Positions 19,681 through 28,440 of a stretch of 64,000 nucleotides of DNA are shown here, in pieces. The stretch covers positions 124,001 through 188,000 of the forward strand of contig JAKFUV010000009.1 in assembly GCA_021732485.1 (NCBI GenBank), written 5' to 3'. The notes beneath the pieces are model-generated. The model was not told the origin of the DNA, did no database searches, and saw only the letters and a list, made by a program, of their open reading frames with translations. The translations under genes and the position numbers were made by a program. The DNA comes from Hyphomicrobium sp. Its GTDB lineage: Bacteria; Pseudomonadota; Alphaproteobacteria; Rhizobiales; Hyphomicrobiaceae. Each line of letters opens with the position of its first letter. Positions within the stretch are counted from its first letter, which is position 1.

Positions 19681-19915
19681 GAAAAGTGAGAAGGGCCGGC
19701 TGGGGAACCGACCCTTCTCGGGGCACTTCAGAGAGACATACCGTCTGGCTGGGGGGCCAGACATCAGGGCAGATACGGACCGCTGGGGGGTAGCGTCCGG
19801 TCGAGTTGCCGAGGCCCAGACCCGTAAATTTGGCCCCGGGGGGCTGGGGGGCTGTCGATCCAGAGCCGGTTCTTGGCTCTAGGCCTCAAGCAACATGATG
19901 AAAGATGCTTTTTTA
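19681..19915. ncRNA. candidate structured RNA: hairpin array with a shared loop motif
   Basis: This lies in the 504-base gene-free stretch 19598-20101. Three stem-loops follow one another: 19688-19719 (8 bp plus 3 bp), 19743-19762 (6 bp) and 19776-19799 (5 bp plus 3 bp). Each presents CTGGGG at the apex on the plus strand, CCCCAG on the minus strand. A further CTGGGGGG tract is at 19844-19851 and a plain 6-bp hairpin at 19862-19880. A T-run on plus occurs at 19909-19914; on minus the first hairpin is followed by ACTTTT. The strand is uncertain. The short frames here do not look like protein. The remaining part up to 20101 shows nothing else. Confidence 0.35.
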
Positions 19916-20101
19916 TTACGGCGGATTATGGCCCATCCATGGACGCCATTTTGTTCAATCAGCGATATTTGCGATGGCAAACTTCACAATTCGCCTGGCG
20001 TGTCGCAGGGCTGTGAACTTGAGCGCGGCACCGCCGTCCGCCCCTTGCATTCATGGCTGGTTGGCGCGATCCTGGTTATCTTGGTTGAGGGAGGCGCGCT
20101 A

Positions 20102-20491
20102 TTGAGCGATTCTGACCCGATAACGTTGACGACGGCACGCCAGCGCCGTGCCCCTCCAATCCCGAATGGGATGGGTCAAGCGGCGTCCGCTCATATCACG
20201 ACTTTCAATCGCCCGGAGCTCACCGCGATTCTGGGTCTCTATGGGCGCAAGGTGGCAACTGGCGATTGGCGCGATTATGCCATCGACCTATTGCGCGATA
20301 AGGCCGTATTTTCGGTGTTTCGAAAATCCAGTGAGTATCCGCTCTACCGGATCGAAAAAGATCCTCGGCTGGCGCGCAAGCAAGGCGCTTTCAGCGTCAT
20401 CGCGGCAGGCGGGCTGATCATGAAGCGCGGCCACGATTTGCAGCGGGTTTTAGACGTTCTCGAAGATCGATTTGAGGTGGTCACGTTCTAG
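20102..20491 (+). CDS. DUF2794 domain protein
   Basis: A small alphaproteobacterial protein of unknown function, 129 residues. The DUF2794 core is clear: RPELTAILGLYGR, WRDYAIDLL, AVFSVFR, PLYRIEK and a C-terminal LKRGHDL-like segment. The start is a TTG at 20102 with GGGAGG about nine bases upstream; the frame remains open to 19895, but upstream residues are low-complexity and unlike the family. It ends just before a strong two-way terminator shared with the yccA-like gene. Confidence 0.82.
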   Translation: MSDSDPITLTTARQRRAPPIPNGMGQAASAHITTFNRPELTAILGLYGRKVATGDWRDYAIDLLRDKAVFSVFRKSSEYPLYRIEKDPRLARKQGAFSVIAAGGLIMKRGHDLQRVLDVLEDRFEVVTF

Positions 20492-20523
20492 AGCCGCAGC
20501 TTTTTCGCCGAGGCCTACAATAC

Positions 20524-20551
20524 AAAAAGGCCCCAAAAATTGGGGCCTTTT
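20524..20551. terminator. bidirectional intrinsic terminator
   Basis: GGCCCCAA and TTGGGGCC pair around an AAA loop, flanked by five A's on the left and four T's on the right, so it can end both the DUF2794 transcript (plus) and the yccA-like transcript (minus). Confidence 0.9.
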
Positions 20552-20579
20552 CATAGTCAAGATGCCGAGAAAACTGCCG

Positions 20580-21347
20580 TTACTCTTCCGTGTTCATGAT
20601 GCCGAGCATGTTCAAAATGTGAACGAACAAGGTCACGAAGCTACCGTACAGCATGAAGGCGCCGAAGATCGACGAACGGTTCAAGAACTCTTCACCACCG
20701 CCGCTGCTGGCGCCGGCGAGATACATGTTCTTGATATTCTGCGTTTCCCAAGCGGTCGCAACCGAGAACAGCAGGACCACGACGGCTGAAATGCCGAAGC
20801 TGACCATCTTGCTCGTGCCCGGATCAGTGATGAAAAAGAAGCTGACCAACATAGCGACGATCAAACCAATCGAGGCCATCGACAGGAAACCGCCCCAGCC
20901 GGTCATATCTTTTTTCGTCGTGTAGCCAATCACGCTCGTTGCAGCGAACGTGGCGGCTGCGATGAAAAATGCCTGCCCAACGAGCCCGATCAGGCCCTTG
21001 GACACAAACACATAAATCATAGGCGCCATCATCGCGCCCCACATCGCACAATAGAGCCAATAGGCGCCGTGCGCGACGACGGTGCTGCCCGAATAGAACA
21101 ATTTATGCGCGAAGAAGCCAAGGCCAAGAACGGCTGCGAACAAGACCCACTTCAATGGGCCGGACGCAATCACCGCCAATGCGGCCGGGCTGTTCAGCAG
21201 CGCCAGGACCACGACGGCAGTGCCAGCGACGCCAAGCGCCATGTAGTTGTAGGTGCCAATCATGAACGACCGCAAACCCTGGTCGATGTCGCCAGCGGTG
21301 CGGGCAGTACCGCGAGAGACAGCGGGTCTCGAATAGGCTTCAGCCAT
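20580..21347 (-). CDS. Bax inhibitor-1/YccA family membrane protein
   Basis: A 255-residue inner-membrane protein with seven hydrophobic segments typical of the BI-1/YccA (UPF0005) family. E. coli YccA binds and modulates the FtsH protease; other members act as pH-sensitive calcium leak channels. The chosen ATG at 21347 has AGGAGAGG upstream and gives the family's usual cytoplasmic N-terminus; the frame is open another 34 codons without support. Alone on this strand between a terminator and the permease gene. Confidence 0.9.
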   Translation of the reverse strand: MAEAYSRPAVSRGTARTAGDIDQGLRSFMIGTYNYMALGVAGTAVVVLALLNSPAALAVIASGPLKWVLFAAVLGLGFFAHKLFYSGSTVVAHGAYWLYCAMWGAMMAPMIYVFVSKGLIGLVGQAFFIAAATFAATSVIGYTTKKDMTGWGGFLSMASIGLIVAMLVSFFFITDPGTSKMVSFGISAVVVLLFSVATAWETQNIKNMYLAGASSGGGEEFLNRSSIFGAFMLYGSFVTLFVHILNMLGIMNTEE

Positions 21348-21453
21348 AGTGACGGTTTCCTCTCCTGAACTGGCGATAATCGCCCAGCTTGACGTAGATA
21401 TGCGGTGCGTTGACTTGGCTTTCAAGGCCCAACGGAGCGCCACGCTCAATGAT

Positions 21454-24033
21454 TTATTCAGAGCGCAGCACCGGGACCGCCGGTGCCCTCAGGACCCCCC
21501 AGGTGCCCAGCCCGCCGAAGACAGCGATTAGGACGGCGGCAACCCCGAGAGTTTGCAAAACGGCGTTCAGTGAAAACACGAAATCCAGTTCCATGACTTG
21601 CGTGACGGCAACGTAAGCCACGCCGCCACCTAGAAAAATAGCCACCAATGCGGCTATCGATGCAAGCAGAGCGTATTCGCAAGCGTGGGCCGCGAGGATC
21701 TGCGAGCGCCGGGCGCCGATGGTTTTGAGGATCACAGCCTCCAAAATACGACGGCGCTGCGCTGTGGCTAATGCGCCGGCGAGAACGAGCGCGCCGGCCA
21801 ACAACGTCACGCTCCCAGCGATCTGCACGGCCGTCATGATTTTTGCGAAGACCTTGTTGAACTGGTCGATGGCGTCGCGCACGCGGATGGCGCTAACGGA
21901 CGGGTAGGCTTTGCCGAGTGCACGGGTCAAATCGGCCTCGGCCGACGGCGTCACACCATCCGGAAGTGTAATGGTCGCCAGCAAATTATGTGGCGCGGCC
22001 TTTAAGGTATTGGGTGAGAACACCATGACGAAATTGATGGCGAGGCTTTCCCATTTCACGTCGCGCAGGTTTGAAATGTTGGCGTCGATGTTTCGGCCGA
22101 GCACGTTGACGGTGACGGAATCGCCGACCGCGACACCGAGCTTCTCGGCCAATTCGCGCTCGAACGAAACCAGCGGTGGACCGCTATAGTCGGCCGACCA
22201 CCACGTCCCCGCCGTTACAGTCGATCCGTCGGGAACGTCGGTCGCATAACTCAGGCCGCGATCGCCCGACAACACCCACTGGGCTTCCGGCGGGGCTTTA
22301 ATTTGCTCGACCGGCACACCCTTGAGCTTCACTAGGCGGCCGCGCAGCATCGCGGCTTCGATCATTTTCGAGCCCGGAATGCGCTCATCGACAAACTGCT
22401 CCAGCGCTGCGAACTCGTCCTTTGCCACATCCAGCAGGAAATAATCCGGCGACTGCTCGGGCAGACGGCTTTTCAACTCATCGACCAGCGAGGCGTTGGC
22501 CAGCGCCACAGCAACCAACAGTGACAAGCCAGTGCCGAGCGAGAGGAGGACCGACCGGGTCAGGCCATCGGGTGACCCGATATTGCGCACGGCCAGCGCC
22601 AGCACCGGCGACGACGGCCGTGGCACACGGCGCGCCAGCCGCGTGACCAGCACGCCGAGGCCGCTGAACACCACCAGCATCGTGATCAACCCGGCGATGA
22701 CATAGACGGCGATGCGACGCGGCTCGGACGTGGCGACGGCAAGCCCGACCAAGCAGACCAGAATAACGGCGATCGCAGCCGAGATCAAAAATCGCGGGCG
22801 CCCGTGCACGGCCTGAAGTTGTTCTCGAAACAACACGCTGGCACGGACATTTTCGGCGCGACCGAGCGGCCACAGAGCAAACAGCAATGCCACGAGCAAT
22901 CCGTACAGACCGGCAATCGCCAAGCTTTGCGGTGACACACTCAATTCAGTGCGGACTGGCAGCACCTCTCCGTAAAACCGATCGACAAGCCCTGGCACGA
23001 GAACGCCGAGAGCCAAGCCGATAGCGATCCCGATGGCGCTCATGGCGAGAATTTGGACTAGAAAAATTCCGATGATCTGCTCGCCGGTGGCGCCAACACT
23101 GCGCAGCGTGGCAATGACCTTGACGCGCTTATCGACAAACGTCGCGACTGCGTTGGCAATGCCGACGCCGCCGACCATCAGAGACGCTAAGCCGATTAAA
23201 ATCAAAAACTGGCGCAGCCGGTCGAGCGTTCGGGTGATCTGCGGATTGGGATCATGACGATCAAGCGCGGTGAAGCCCGCTTCTGGCAATTGGGACGCGG
23301 TTGCCGTACGCAAATTTTTCAAAGTCTCGCGATCGTCGGAGGCATTCGGCGGCAGTTTGACGCCGTAGCGCCAGCGAATGAGCGTGCCGGGCTTGACGAG
23401 ACCACTGGCTTCAAAAGCGGGCATCGAAATGAAGACGCGCGGCCCGTAGGTCAGCCGGTCGGCAACGGCGTCGGGCTCGGACGTCAGCGCAGCGCGAATT
23501 TCAACTTCGCGATCGCCAATGCGCATACGGTCGCCGACCTTCAGACCGAAGCGCTCCAGCAGCATGGGATCCGCAACCGCACCAATGCCCGCGATCGCTG
23601 GCGCCAACGGTCCACTGCCACCAAGCGTGACGGCACCCGCTAGCGGGTAGGCGTCATCCACGGCTTTCAGTTCGACTAAAGCCTGCTCGGAGCCATCCAG
23701 CCGCCGCGCCATGGTCCGCATGGTGGCTGTCTCGCTGGTCGCGCCGAACGACTGAAACACGCGACGCTCGTCAGCTGTTGCACGCGCATGCATTCGGGCA
23801 AACGTGACGTCGCCACCTAGAATAACTTCGCCCTGTCGTGCGAATCCGGCGCGGAGTGCATCACCCAACGCGCCGACGGCTGCGATCACCGTCACCCCGA
23901 GCGCCAAGCAGGCGATAAAAACATGAAAGCCTTTGAGTCCGCCGCGCAGTTCGCGCGTGCCAAGCCGTAAGATGGTGCGCCATCCTGCGCCTCTGGAAGC
24001 GCCAGTCTGACCGCCCTGCGCCGCGACGCTCAT
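21454..24033 (-). CDS. FtsX-like ABC transporter permease (YbbP type)
   Basis: A very large permease of 859 residues with the duplicated FtsX/MacB layout: an N-terminal helix, a long periplasmic domain, three core helices, then a second periplasmic domain and further helices. The size and partner match the YbbA-YbbP type found beside tesA in many proteobacteria. Its start overlaps the 3' end of the ATPase gene (ATGA). The substrate is not known; lipid or envelope-related transport is an inference from the family. Confidence 0.9.
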   Translation of the reverse strand: MSVAAQGGQTGASRGAGWRTILRLGTRELRGGLKGFHVFIACLALGVTVIAAVGALGDALRAGFARQGEVILGGDVTFARMHARATADERRVFQSFGATSETATMRTMARRLDGSEQALVELKAVDDAYPLAGAVTLGGSGPLAPAIAGIGAVADPMLLERFGLKVGDRMRIGDREVEIRAALTSEPDAVADRLTYGPRVFISMPAFEASGLVKPGTLIRWRYGVKLPPNASDDRETLKNLRTATASQLPEAGFTALDRHDPNPQITRTLDRLRQFLILIGLASLMVGGVGIANAVATFVDKRVKVIATLRSVGATGEQIIGIFLVQILAMSAIGIAIGLALGVLVPGLVDRFYGEVLPVRTELSVSPQSLAIAGLYGLLVALLFALWPLGRAENVRASVLFREQLQAVHGRPRFLISAAIAVILVCLVGLAVATSEPRRIAVYVIAGLITMLVVFSGLGVLVTRLARRVPRPSSPVLALAVRNIGSPDGLTRSVLLSLGTGLSLLVAVALANASLVDELKSRLPEQSPDYFLLDVAKDEFAALEQFVDERIPGSKMIEAAMLRGRLVKLKGVPVEQIKAPPEAQWVLSGDRGLSYATDVPDGSTVTAGTWWSADYSGPPLVSFERELAEKLGVAVGDSVTVNVLGRNIDANISNLRDVKWESLAINFVMVFSPNTLKAAPHNLLATITLPDGVTPSAEADLTRALGKAYPSVSAIRVRDAIDQFNKVFAKIMTAVQIAGSVTLLAGALVLAGALATAQRRRILEAVILKTIGARRSQILAAHACEYALLASIAALVAIFLGGGVAYVAVTQVMELDFVFSLNAVLQTLGVAAVLIAVFGGLGTWGVLRAPAVPVLRSE

Positions 24034-24749
24034 TGCGACACCGCTCGAACGGTGGCGGATGGCTGGCCCCGCGCCTCATCGGAAGCGATGCGGCCGTCGG
24101 CCATGCGGATGACGCGATCGGTCATTGCCGCCAGCCGCTCGTCGTGAGTCACCAGGATCAATGTTGCATCCATCCGCGCGCGAAGGCCAAAAAGCAGATC
24201 GACGATTTGCTTTCCGGTTTTGCCGTCAAGATTTCCGGTTGGCTCATCCGCCAGAATGAGACGCGGACGACGGCTAAGTGCACGCGCTAACGCGACGCGT
24301 TGCTGTTCACCGCCCGAGAGTTCTGCCGGAAAATGGTCGACGCGGGCCGCAAGGCCGACTTCGTCGAGCAGGCTTCGGGCCGTTTCAAACGCGCCAGCGG
24401 CACCGGCGAGTTCGAGCGGCAATGCGACGTTTTCAAGCGCCGTCATCGTTGGCACCAGGTGGAAGGCCTGAAACACGATGCCCATTTCAGCGCCACGAAA
24501 CACCGCCAGCGCATCCTCACCAAGGCCCTGTAAATCCCGGCCTCTGACAACAATTCTGCCGCTCGTCGCCCGCTCCAATCCAGCCATCACCATAAGCAGC
24601 GACGTTTTGCCGGAACCCGACGGGCCGACAATCGCCGCCGTTGACCCGCCTGTAACGGCGAGCGACACGCCACGCAGAATATTGACCGGCCCGGCGCGGC
24701 TGGTCAGCGTCAAATGCAGATTGTCGAGTGTGATGATGGGATCCGTCAA
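24030..24749 (-). CDS. ABC transporter ATP-binding protein (YbbA/LolD type)
   Basis: ATPase of 239 residues partnering the permease just downstream. Walker A GPSGSGKT, signature LSGGEQQRVALARAL, Walker B LILADEP. The family normally begins at 'ITLDNL', which is reached from a TTG at 24749; the frame is open upstream to an ATG at 24923, but that 58-residue extension is unlike the family and would overlap the promoter region of the divergent arylesterase gene. The start is therefore inferred. Confidence 0.9.
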   Translation of the reverse strand: MTDPIITLDNLHLTLTSRAGPVNILRGVSLAVTGGSTAAIVGPSGSGKTSLLMVMAGLERATSGRIVVRGRDLQGLGEDALAVFRGAEMGIVFQAFHLVPTMTALENVALPLELAGAAGAFETARSLLDEVGLAARVDHFPAELSGGEQQRVALARALSRRPRLILADEPTGNLDGKTGKQIVDLLFGLRARMDATLILVTHDERLAAMTDRVIRMADGRIASDEARGQPSATVRAVSQ

Positions 24750-24921
24750 AATCGCTTCGCTTTCATGCTTGGGCGGGGTTGTCGTGGGGAAATTCGCTGA
24801 TGGCCACGATATCGGCGTCGGCCGCCGCCATAAATTAAGAGATGATGCTGTTGACTTGTCGCGGGCATCACCAATGTCTACGTCAACCGTCCCGGTCTTG
24901 GACGACACGTAAGGCGGAAAC

Positions 24922-25608
24922 ATGAAATTTGTTCACGGACGATCGATGCGCGCGGCGCCGTTCAGAGCACTTCTAAAGTTGTTTGCAATTGTCATGCTGA
25001 CCTTCCCTGTGCGCGCCGACACGGCGGCTACGCCGATCACGCTCGTCGCCTTTGGTGACAGTTTGACGGCCGGATATTTGCTTCCGCCGTCTGCCGCGTT
25101 TCCGGCCCAACTGCAAGTGGCGCTTCAGGCGCGCGGCCACAAGGTGCTCGTGGTCAATGCCGGCGTTTCGGGCGACACGACAGCGAACGGCGTCGAGCGC
25201 CTCGACTGGACGCTGCAAACCGGAGCCGATGCCGTCATCCTCGAACTCGGCGCCAACGATGCACTGCGCGGCGTCGATCCCAAACAGACCCGCGCCAACC
25301 TCGATAAGATGCTGAGCGTGATCACCGCCACCGGCGCCGATGTGCTGCTGGCCGGCATGAAGGCGCCATCCAATTGGGGTGATGACTACGTCGCCGCCTT
25401 CGACGCTATTTTTCCTGAGCTGGCGAAAAAATATAACGTCGCCCTGTCCCCATTTTTCCTCGAAGGCGTGGCGCTCAACCGATCGCTGATCTTATCGGAT
25501 GGTCTACATCCGACAACCGAGGGCGTCGCTGAAATCGTCAAACGCATTTTACCGGACGCCGAGGCACTCGTCCGACGTGCGGCGGCGCGAAAGTCAGCCG
25601 TTCAGTAG
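24922..25608 (+). CDS. tesA: SGNH/GDSL-type arylesterase (TesA-like)
   Basis: Periplasmic multifunctional esterase/thioesterase of 228 residues. A signal peptide covers about residues 1-32, followed by the SGNH blocks: FGDSLTAG with nucleophile S47, the Gly of block II, GANDAL in block III, and the DGLHP block carrying the catalytic Asp and His. It is divergent from the ybbA/ybbP-like genes, the usual neighbourhood for tesA. The thpR gene follows in the same direction after 55 bases. Confidence 0.92.
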   Translation: MKFVHGRSMRAAPFRALLKLFAIVMLTFPVRADTAATPITLVAFGDSLTAGYLLPPSAAFPAQLQVALQARGHKVLVVNAGVSGDTTANGVERLDWTLQTGADAVILELGANDALRGVDPKQTRANLDKMLSVITATGADVLLAGMKAPSNWGDDYVAAFDAIFPELAKKYNVALSPFFLEGVALNRSLILSDGLHPTTEGVAEIVKRILPDAEALVRRAAARKSAVQ

Positions 25609-25663
25609 TCGGGGCCGCCACTCGGTTCGAATGGCTGGCCCTACAGATTGGTGGGAGGTTGCG

Positions 25664-26236
25664 ATGCCGCGGATATTCTCAGCCATCGAATTACCAGACG
25701 ACCTGCGCGAGGAGCTTTATCGGCTGCATCAACCGCTGCCTGGCGCCAGGTGGGTTCATCCCGGCAATTATCACATCAGCCTGCGCTACCTCGGTGACCT
25801 CGATAGATCGCGGGCCCGCGAGTTCATCGACAACTTGGCGGACATTGAGCCGGACCCCTTCGAACTCCGCTTCGTCGGCTTGGGTGTGTTCGGCGGCTAC
25901 GATCCGCATGCGGTGTGGGCCAGCGTAGAAGCGTCACCGGCACTAACCGCGCTCGCGCGGGCGCATGAAAAAGCTGCGCGATTGGCCGGGTTTGCGCCGG
26001 AAAAGCGACCTTTCACGCCGCATGTGACATTGGCGCGATTGCGCAATTCAGACGCTCAGCGCGTGGCGCGTTTTCTCACGCGCTATGGCGGCTATCGATC
26101 GCATCCATTTCTGGTGACTCGAACTGTTGTCATGTCATCACGTCCCGTCACCGGCGGCGGGCCATATGCGATCGAAGATATCTTCCCGATGCGCGGTTGC
26201 GGTTTTGCCTACGAAGATCAAGACGTCAGTTGGTGA
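25664..26236 (+). CDS. thpR: RNA 2',3'-cyclic phosphodiesterase
   Basis: A 190-residue 2H phosphoesterase (LigT/ThpR) that opens 2',3'-cyclic phosphates on RNA and can join tRNA halves in vitro. Both catalytic tetrapeptides are intact: HISL at H37 and HVTL at H120. The ATG at 25664 has GGGAGG seven bases upstream and starts at the family's normal MPRIFSAIE-like N-terminus. It may be cotranscribed with tesA. Confidence 0.93.
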   Translation: MPRIFSAIELPDDLREELYRLHQPLPGARWVHPGNYHISLRYLGDLDRSRAREFIDNLADIEPDPFELRFVGLGVFGGYDPHAVWASVEASPALTALARAHEKAARLAGFAPEKRPFTPHVTLARLRNSDAQRVARFLTRYGGYRSHPFLVTRTVVMSSRPVTGGGPYAIEDIFPMRGCGFAYEDQDVSW

Positions 26237-26287
26237 CTATGAACGTTGATCGGCAATGACACAGCCACTTCACGGCAGCGCTGGCCC

Positions 26288-27262
26288 TCATAGTGTGACG
26301 ACGAGTTTGCCGTGCACCGCTCGCCGCTCAAGCAGCCCCAGCGCTTCGCTCATTTGTGCCATCGCGAAGGTGGTCGGTTGACTTGGATGCAAGGTGTCGT
26401 TCGCGACCCAGCCCAAAACCTGCTCCATGCTGCGGGCGTGAGTGGCCGGATCACGCTTCACCGCTTCGCCCCAGAACACACCGGATATCTCGGCACCTTT
26501 GAGCAGTAATAGATTGAGCGGAATTTTGGGAATCTCACCGGCGGCGAAACCGACGACCAGCAAGCGGCCCCGCCATGCCAACGCCCGCACCAGCGGCTCG
26601 GTTGCTTCACCCCCGACGCAATCATAAACGATGTCAGCACCGTTGCCGCCGGTTTTGGCTTTGACGGTTTCTTTCAGATCAGTGCCGGGGAACAAGATGC
26701 CGTCGTCGGCACCTCGCGCCGCCGCAGCCTCGAGTTTTTCTCGCGAAGACGCAACCGCGATCACACGGGCTCCGAGCCGTTTGGCGATGTCGATGGCTGC
26801 TTGTCCGGCGCCTCCGGCGGCGCCAGTCACAACGACTGTTTCGCCGGCCGCCAACCGGCCACGCTCAATGAGGCCGTGCATGGCGGTCCCGTAAGTGACC
26901 GATAATCCGGCGGCGACGACATCGGGAACGGCATCGGGAACGGCAACCACTGCGCGTGCATCAACAAGGACTTTCTCGCAAGCGCCGCCCCAATTGACGT
27001 AGGCCATCACGCGCTGACCCGCTGACCAGCCGGGTACTCCCGCGCCGACGCACTCAATGACGCCCGCGATTTCCGCGCCGGGCGAAAACGGCAGTTCAGG
27101 TTTGAATTGATATTTGCCACGCGTAATGAGCGTATCGGCGAAGTTCAAGCCGACGGCCTTTACCCTGACAATCACATGCCCCGCTGCGACAACGGGTTCA
27201 GGCACGTCGCGCAATTCGAGATGCTCGGGGCCATCGAGCCTCTTGCAAACCATAGCCCTCAT
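26288..27262 (-). CDS. zinc-independent NADPH:quinone oxidoreductase family protein
   Basis: Medium-chain reductase of 324 residues. The N-terminal GroES-like domain keeps the VKAVGLNFAD segment of the quinone oxidoreductase subgroup and lacks the catalytic and structural zinc ligands. The nucleotide-binding motif is TGAAGGAGQAA in the central Rossmann domain. Probably a cytoplasmic NADPH-dependent quinone or enone reductase; the true substrate is unknown. It is flanked by two plus-strand genes. Confidence 0.88.
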   Translation of the reverse strand: MRAMVCKRLDGPEHLELRDVPEPVVAAGHVIVRVKAVGLNFADTLITRGKYQFKPELPFSPGAEIAGVIECVGAGVPGWSAGQRVMAYVNWGGACEKVLVDARAVVAVPDAVPDVVAAGLSVTYGTAMHGLIERGRLAAGETVVVTGAAGGAGQAAIDIAKRLGARVIAVASSREKLEAAAARGADDGILFPGTDLKETVKAKTGGNGADIVYDCVGGEATEPLVRALAWRGRLLVVGFAAGEIPKIPLNLLLLKGAEISGVFWGEAVKRDPATHARSMEQVLGWVANDTLHPSQPTTFAMAQMSEALGLLERRAVHGKLVVTL

Positions 27263-27408
27263 GTGAAACCTCCCGTCAGTGACCGAACCCGGTCAGTTGT
27301 TTCGGCCGCGCTCGGCCCGAACGCGTCGCGTGGTCGATGGTATGACGTGCGGATTGAAAACTCTCAACTGCCGAACAATCAGAGCAATTTGACTAGGTGT
27401 GCGACGCC

Positions 27409-27915
27409 ATGACCCGGACCTCCAGCAATTGGCCGCCAACCACCAAAGGCTATTTCGCCATCGGCGCCGAGCGCATGTCGAAGTCGCTCAACCTCGGTAA
27501 TTTGATGCGGTCGGCGCACGGCTTCGGAGCGAGTTTCACATTCACGGTCGGCGCCACATACCGCGCGCTTGAAGCTTACGCCGACACCTCCAAAAGCCAG
27601 CTGCACATGCCGCATTACAACTGGTCGACCCTTGACGACATGGCGCTGCCGGCCGGTTGCAAACTGGTCGGCGTCGAATTGCTCGATAGCGCCATCGATC
27701 TGCCCAGCTTCCGGCACCCGTTGCGCGCAGCCTACGTCCTGGGACCGGAAATGGGCTCGCTATCCGAACCGTTGCTCGCCAGATGCGACTATGTGGTCAA
27801 GATCCCGACCAGCTTTTGCGTCAACGTGGCGATGGCAGGAGCAATCGTGATGTACGACCGCGCGAAGTCGCTGGCGCGCTTTGCCGACAGGCCGATTGGC
27901 GAGGGGGGACAGTGA
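27409..27915 (+). CDS. SpoU/TrmH-family RNA methyltransferase
   Basis: A short 168-residue SPOUT methylase, essentially only the knotted catalytic domain. Motif 1 is NLGNLMRSA, motif 2 VLGPEMGSL and motif 3 IPTSFCVNVAMAGAIVMY. Its size is near that of TrmL-type tRNA 2'-O-methylases, but the specificity cannot be fixed from sequence. The ATG at 27409 is preferred over a GTG four codons earlier. Its stop overlaps the next gene by one base (TGATG), suggesting translational coupling. Confidence 0.85.
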   Translation: MTRTSSNWPPTTKGYFAIGAERMSKSLNLGNLMRSAHGFGASFTFTVGATYRALEAYADTSKSQLHMPHYNWSTLDDMALPAGCKLVGVELLDSAIDLPSFRHPLRAAYVLGPEMGSLSEPLLARCDYVVKIPTSFCVNVAMAGAIVMYDRAKSLARFADRPIGEGGQ

Positions 27916-28430
27916 TGCCGATGGTTCTGCGCCGTGCCACACTTGCTTTCGCGTGCGCCATCACGCTTTCGGCGCCGACACCGGCAGCCACGGCTGTTAC
28001 AAAGGTGGACTCATTCGCCGACTGGTCGCTTTACGCTGATGACGCCACGCCACATCAATTTTGTTTTGTCACCAGCGAACCGAAATCCAGCGTTCCGGCC
28101 GGCGCAACACGTGAAGCGCCCCGGATTTACATTTCTGCCTGGCCGCAGGATGGCATCAAAAGCGAAGTTAGTTTTCGCATGGGATTTGCGGTCAAAGGCA
28201 AAACAGATGGATTGGTGACGATCAGTGCGGCCACGTTCGTTCTATTTGGTACCAATGATCGCGCCTTTGTGGCGGACGCCATCCAGGAGTTGAAACTGGT
28301 CGACGCCATGAAGAAAGGCGCGCAGCTATCGGTCACTGTCACGTCCGAGCGCGGCACGGTGGTCACCGATACCTATTCGCTAGCGGGCCTCGGCCAAGCG
28401 CTGCAAAAATTGCAGGGCCTGTGTTTCTAG
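27915..28430 (+). CDS. invasion-associated locus B (IalB)-like exported protein
   Basis: Exported protein of 171 residues with a signal peptide (about 1-25) and an IalB-like beta-rich domain: a W-x-L-Y start, the CFVTSEPK segment with a conserved Cys, and a closing Cys at the penultimate residue. The role of IalB-like proteins outside Bartonella is unclear. It overlaps the methylase stop by one base and converges with smr ten bases downstream. Confidence 0.8.
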   Translation: MPMVLRRATLAFACAITLSAPTPAATAVTKVDSFADWSLYADDATPHQFCFVTSEPKSSVPAGATREAPRIYISAWPQDGIKSEVSFRMGFAVKGKTDGLVTISAATFVLFGTNDRAFVADAIQELKLVDAMKKGAQLSVTVTSERGTVVTDTYSLAGLGQALQKLQGLCF

Positions 28431-28440
28431 TGCGGAGGCC

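Noticed and set aside
19661..19882. A 73-codon frame across the hairpin array
   Set aside because: Gly/Arg-rich composition, no ribosome site, and the stems rather than codons explain the sequence.
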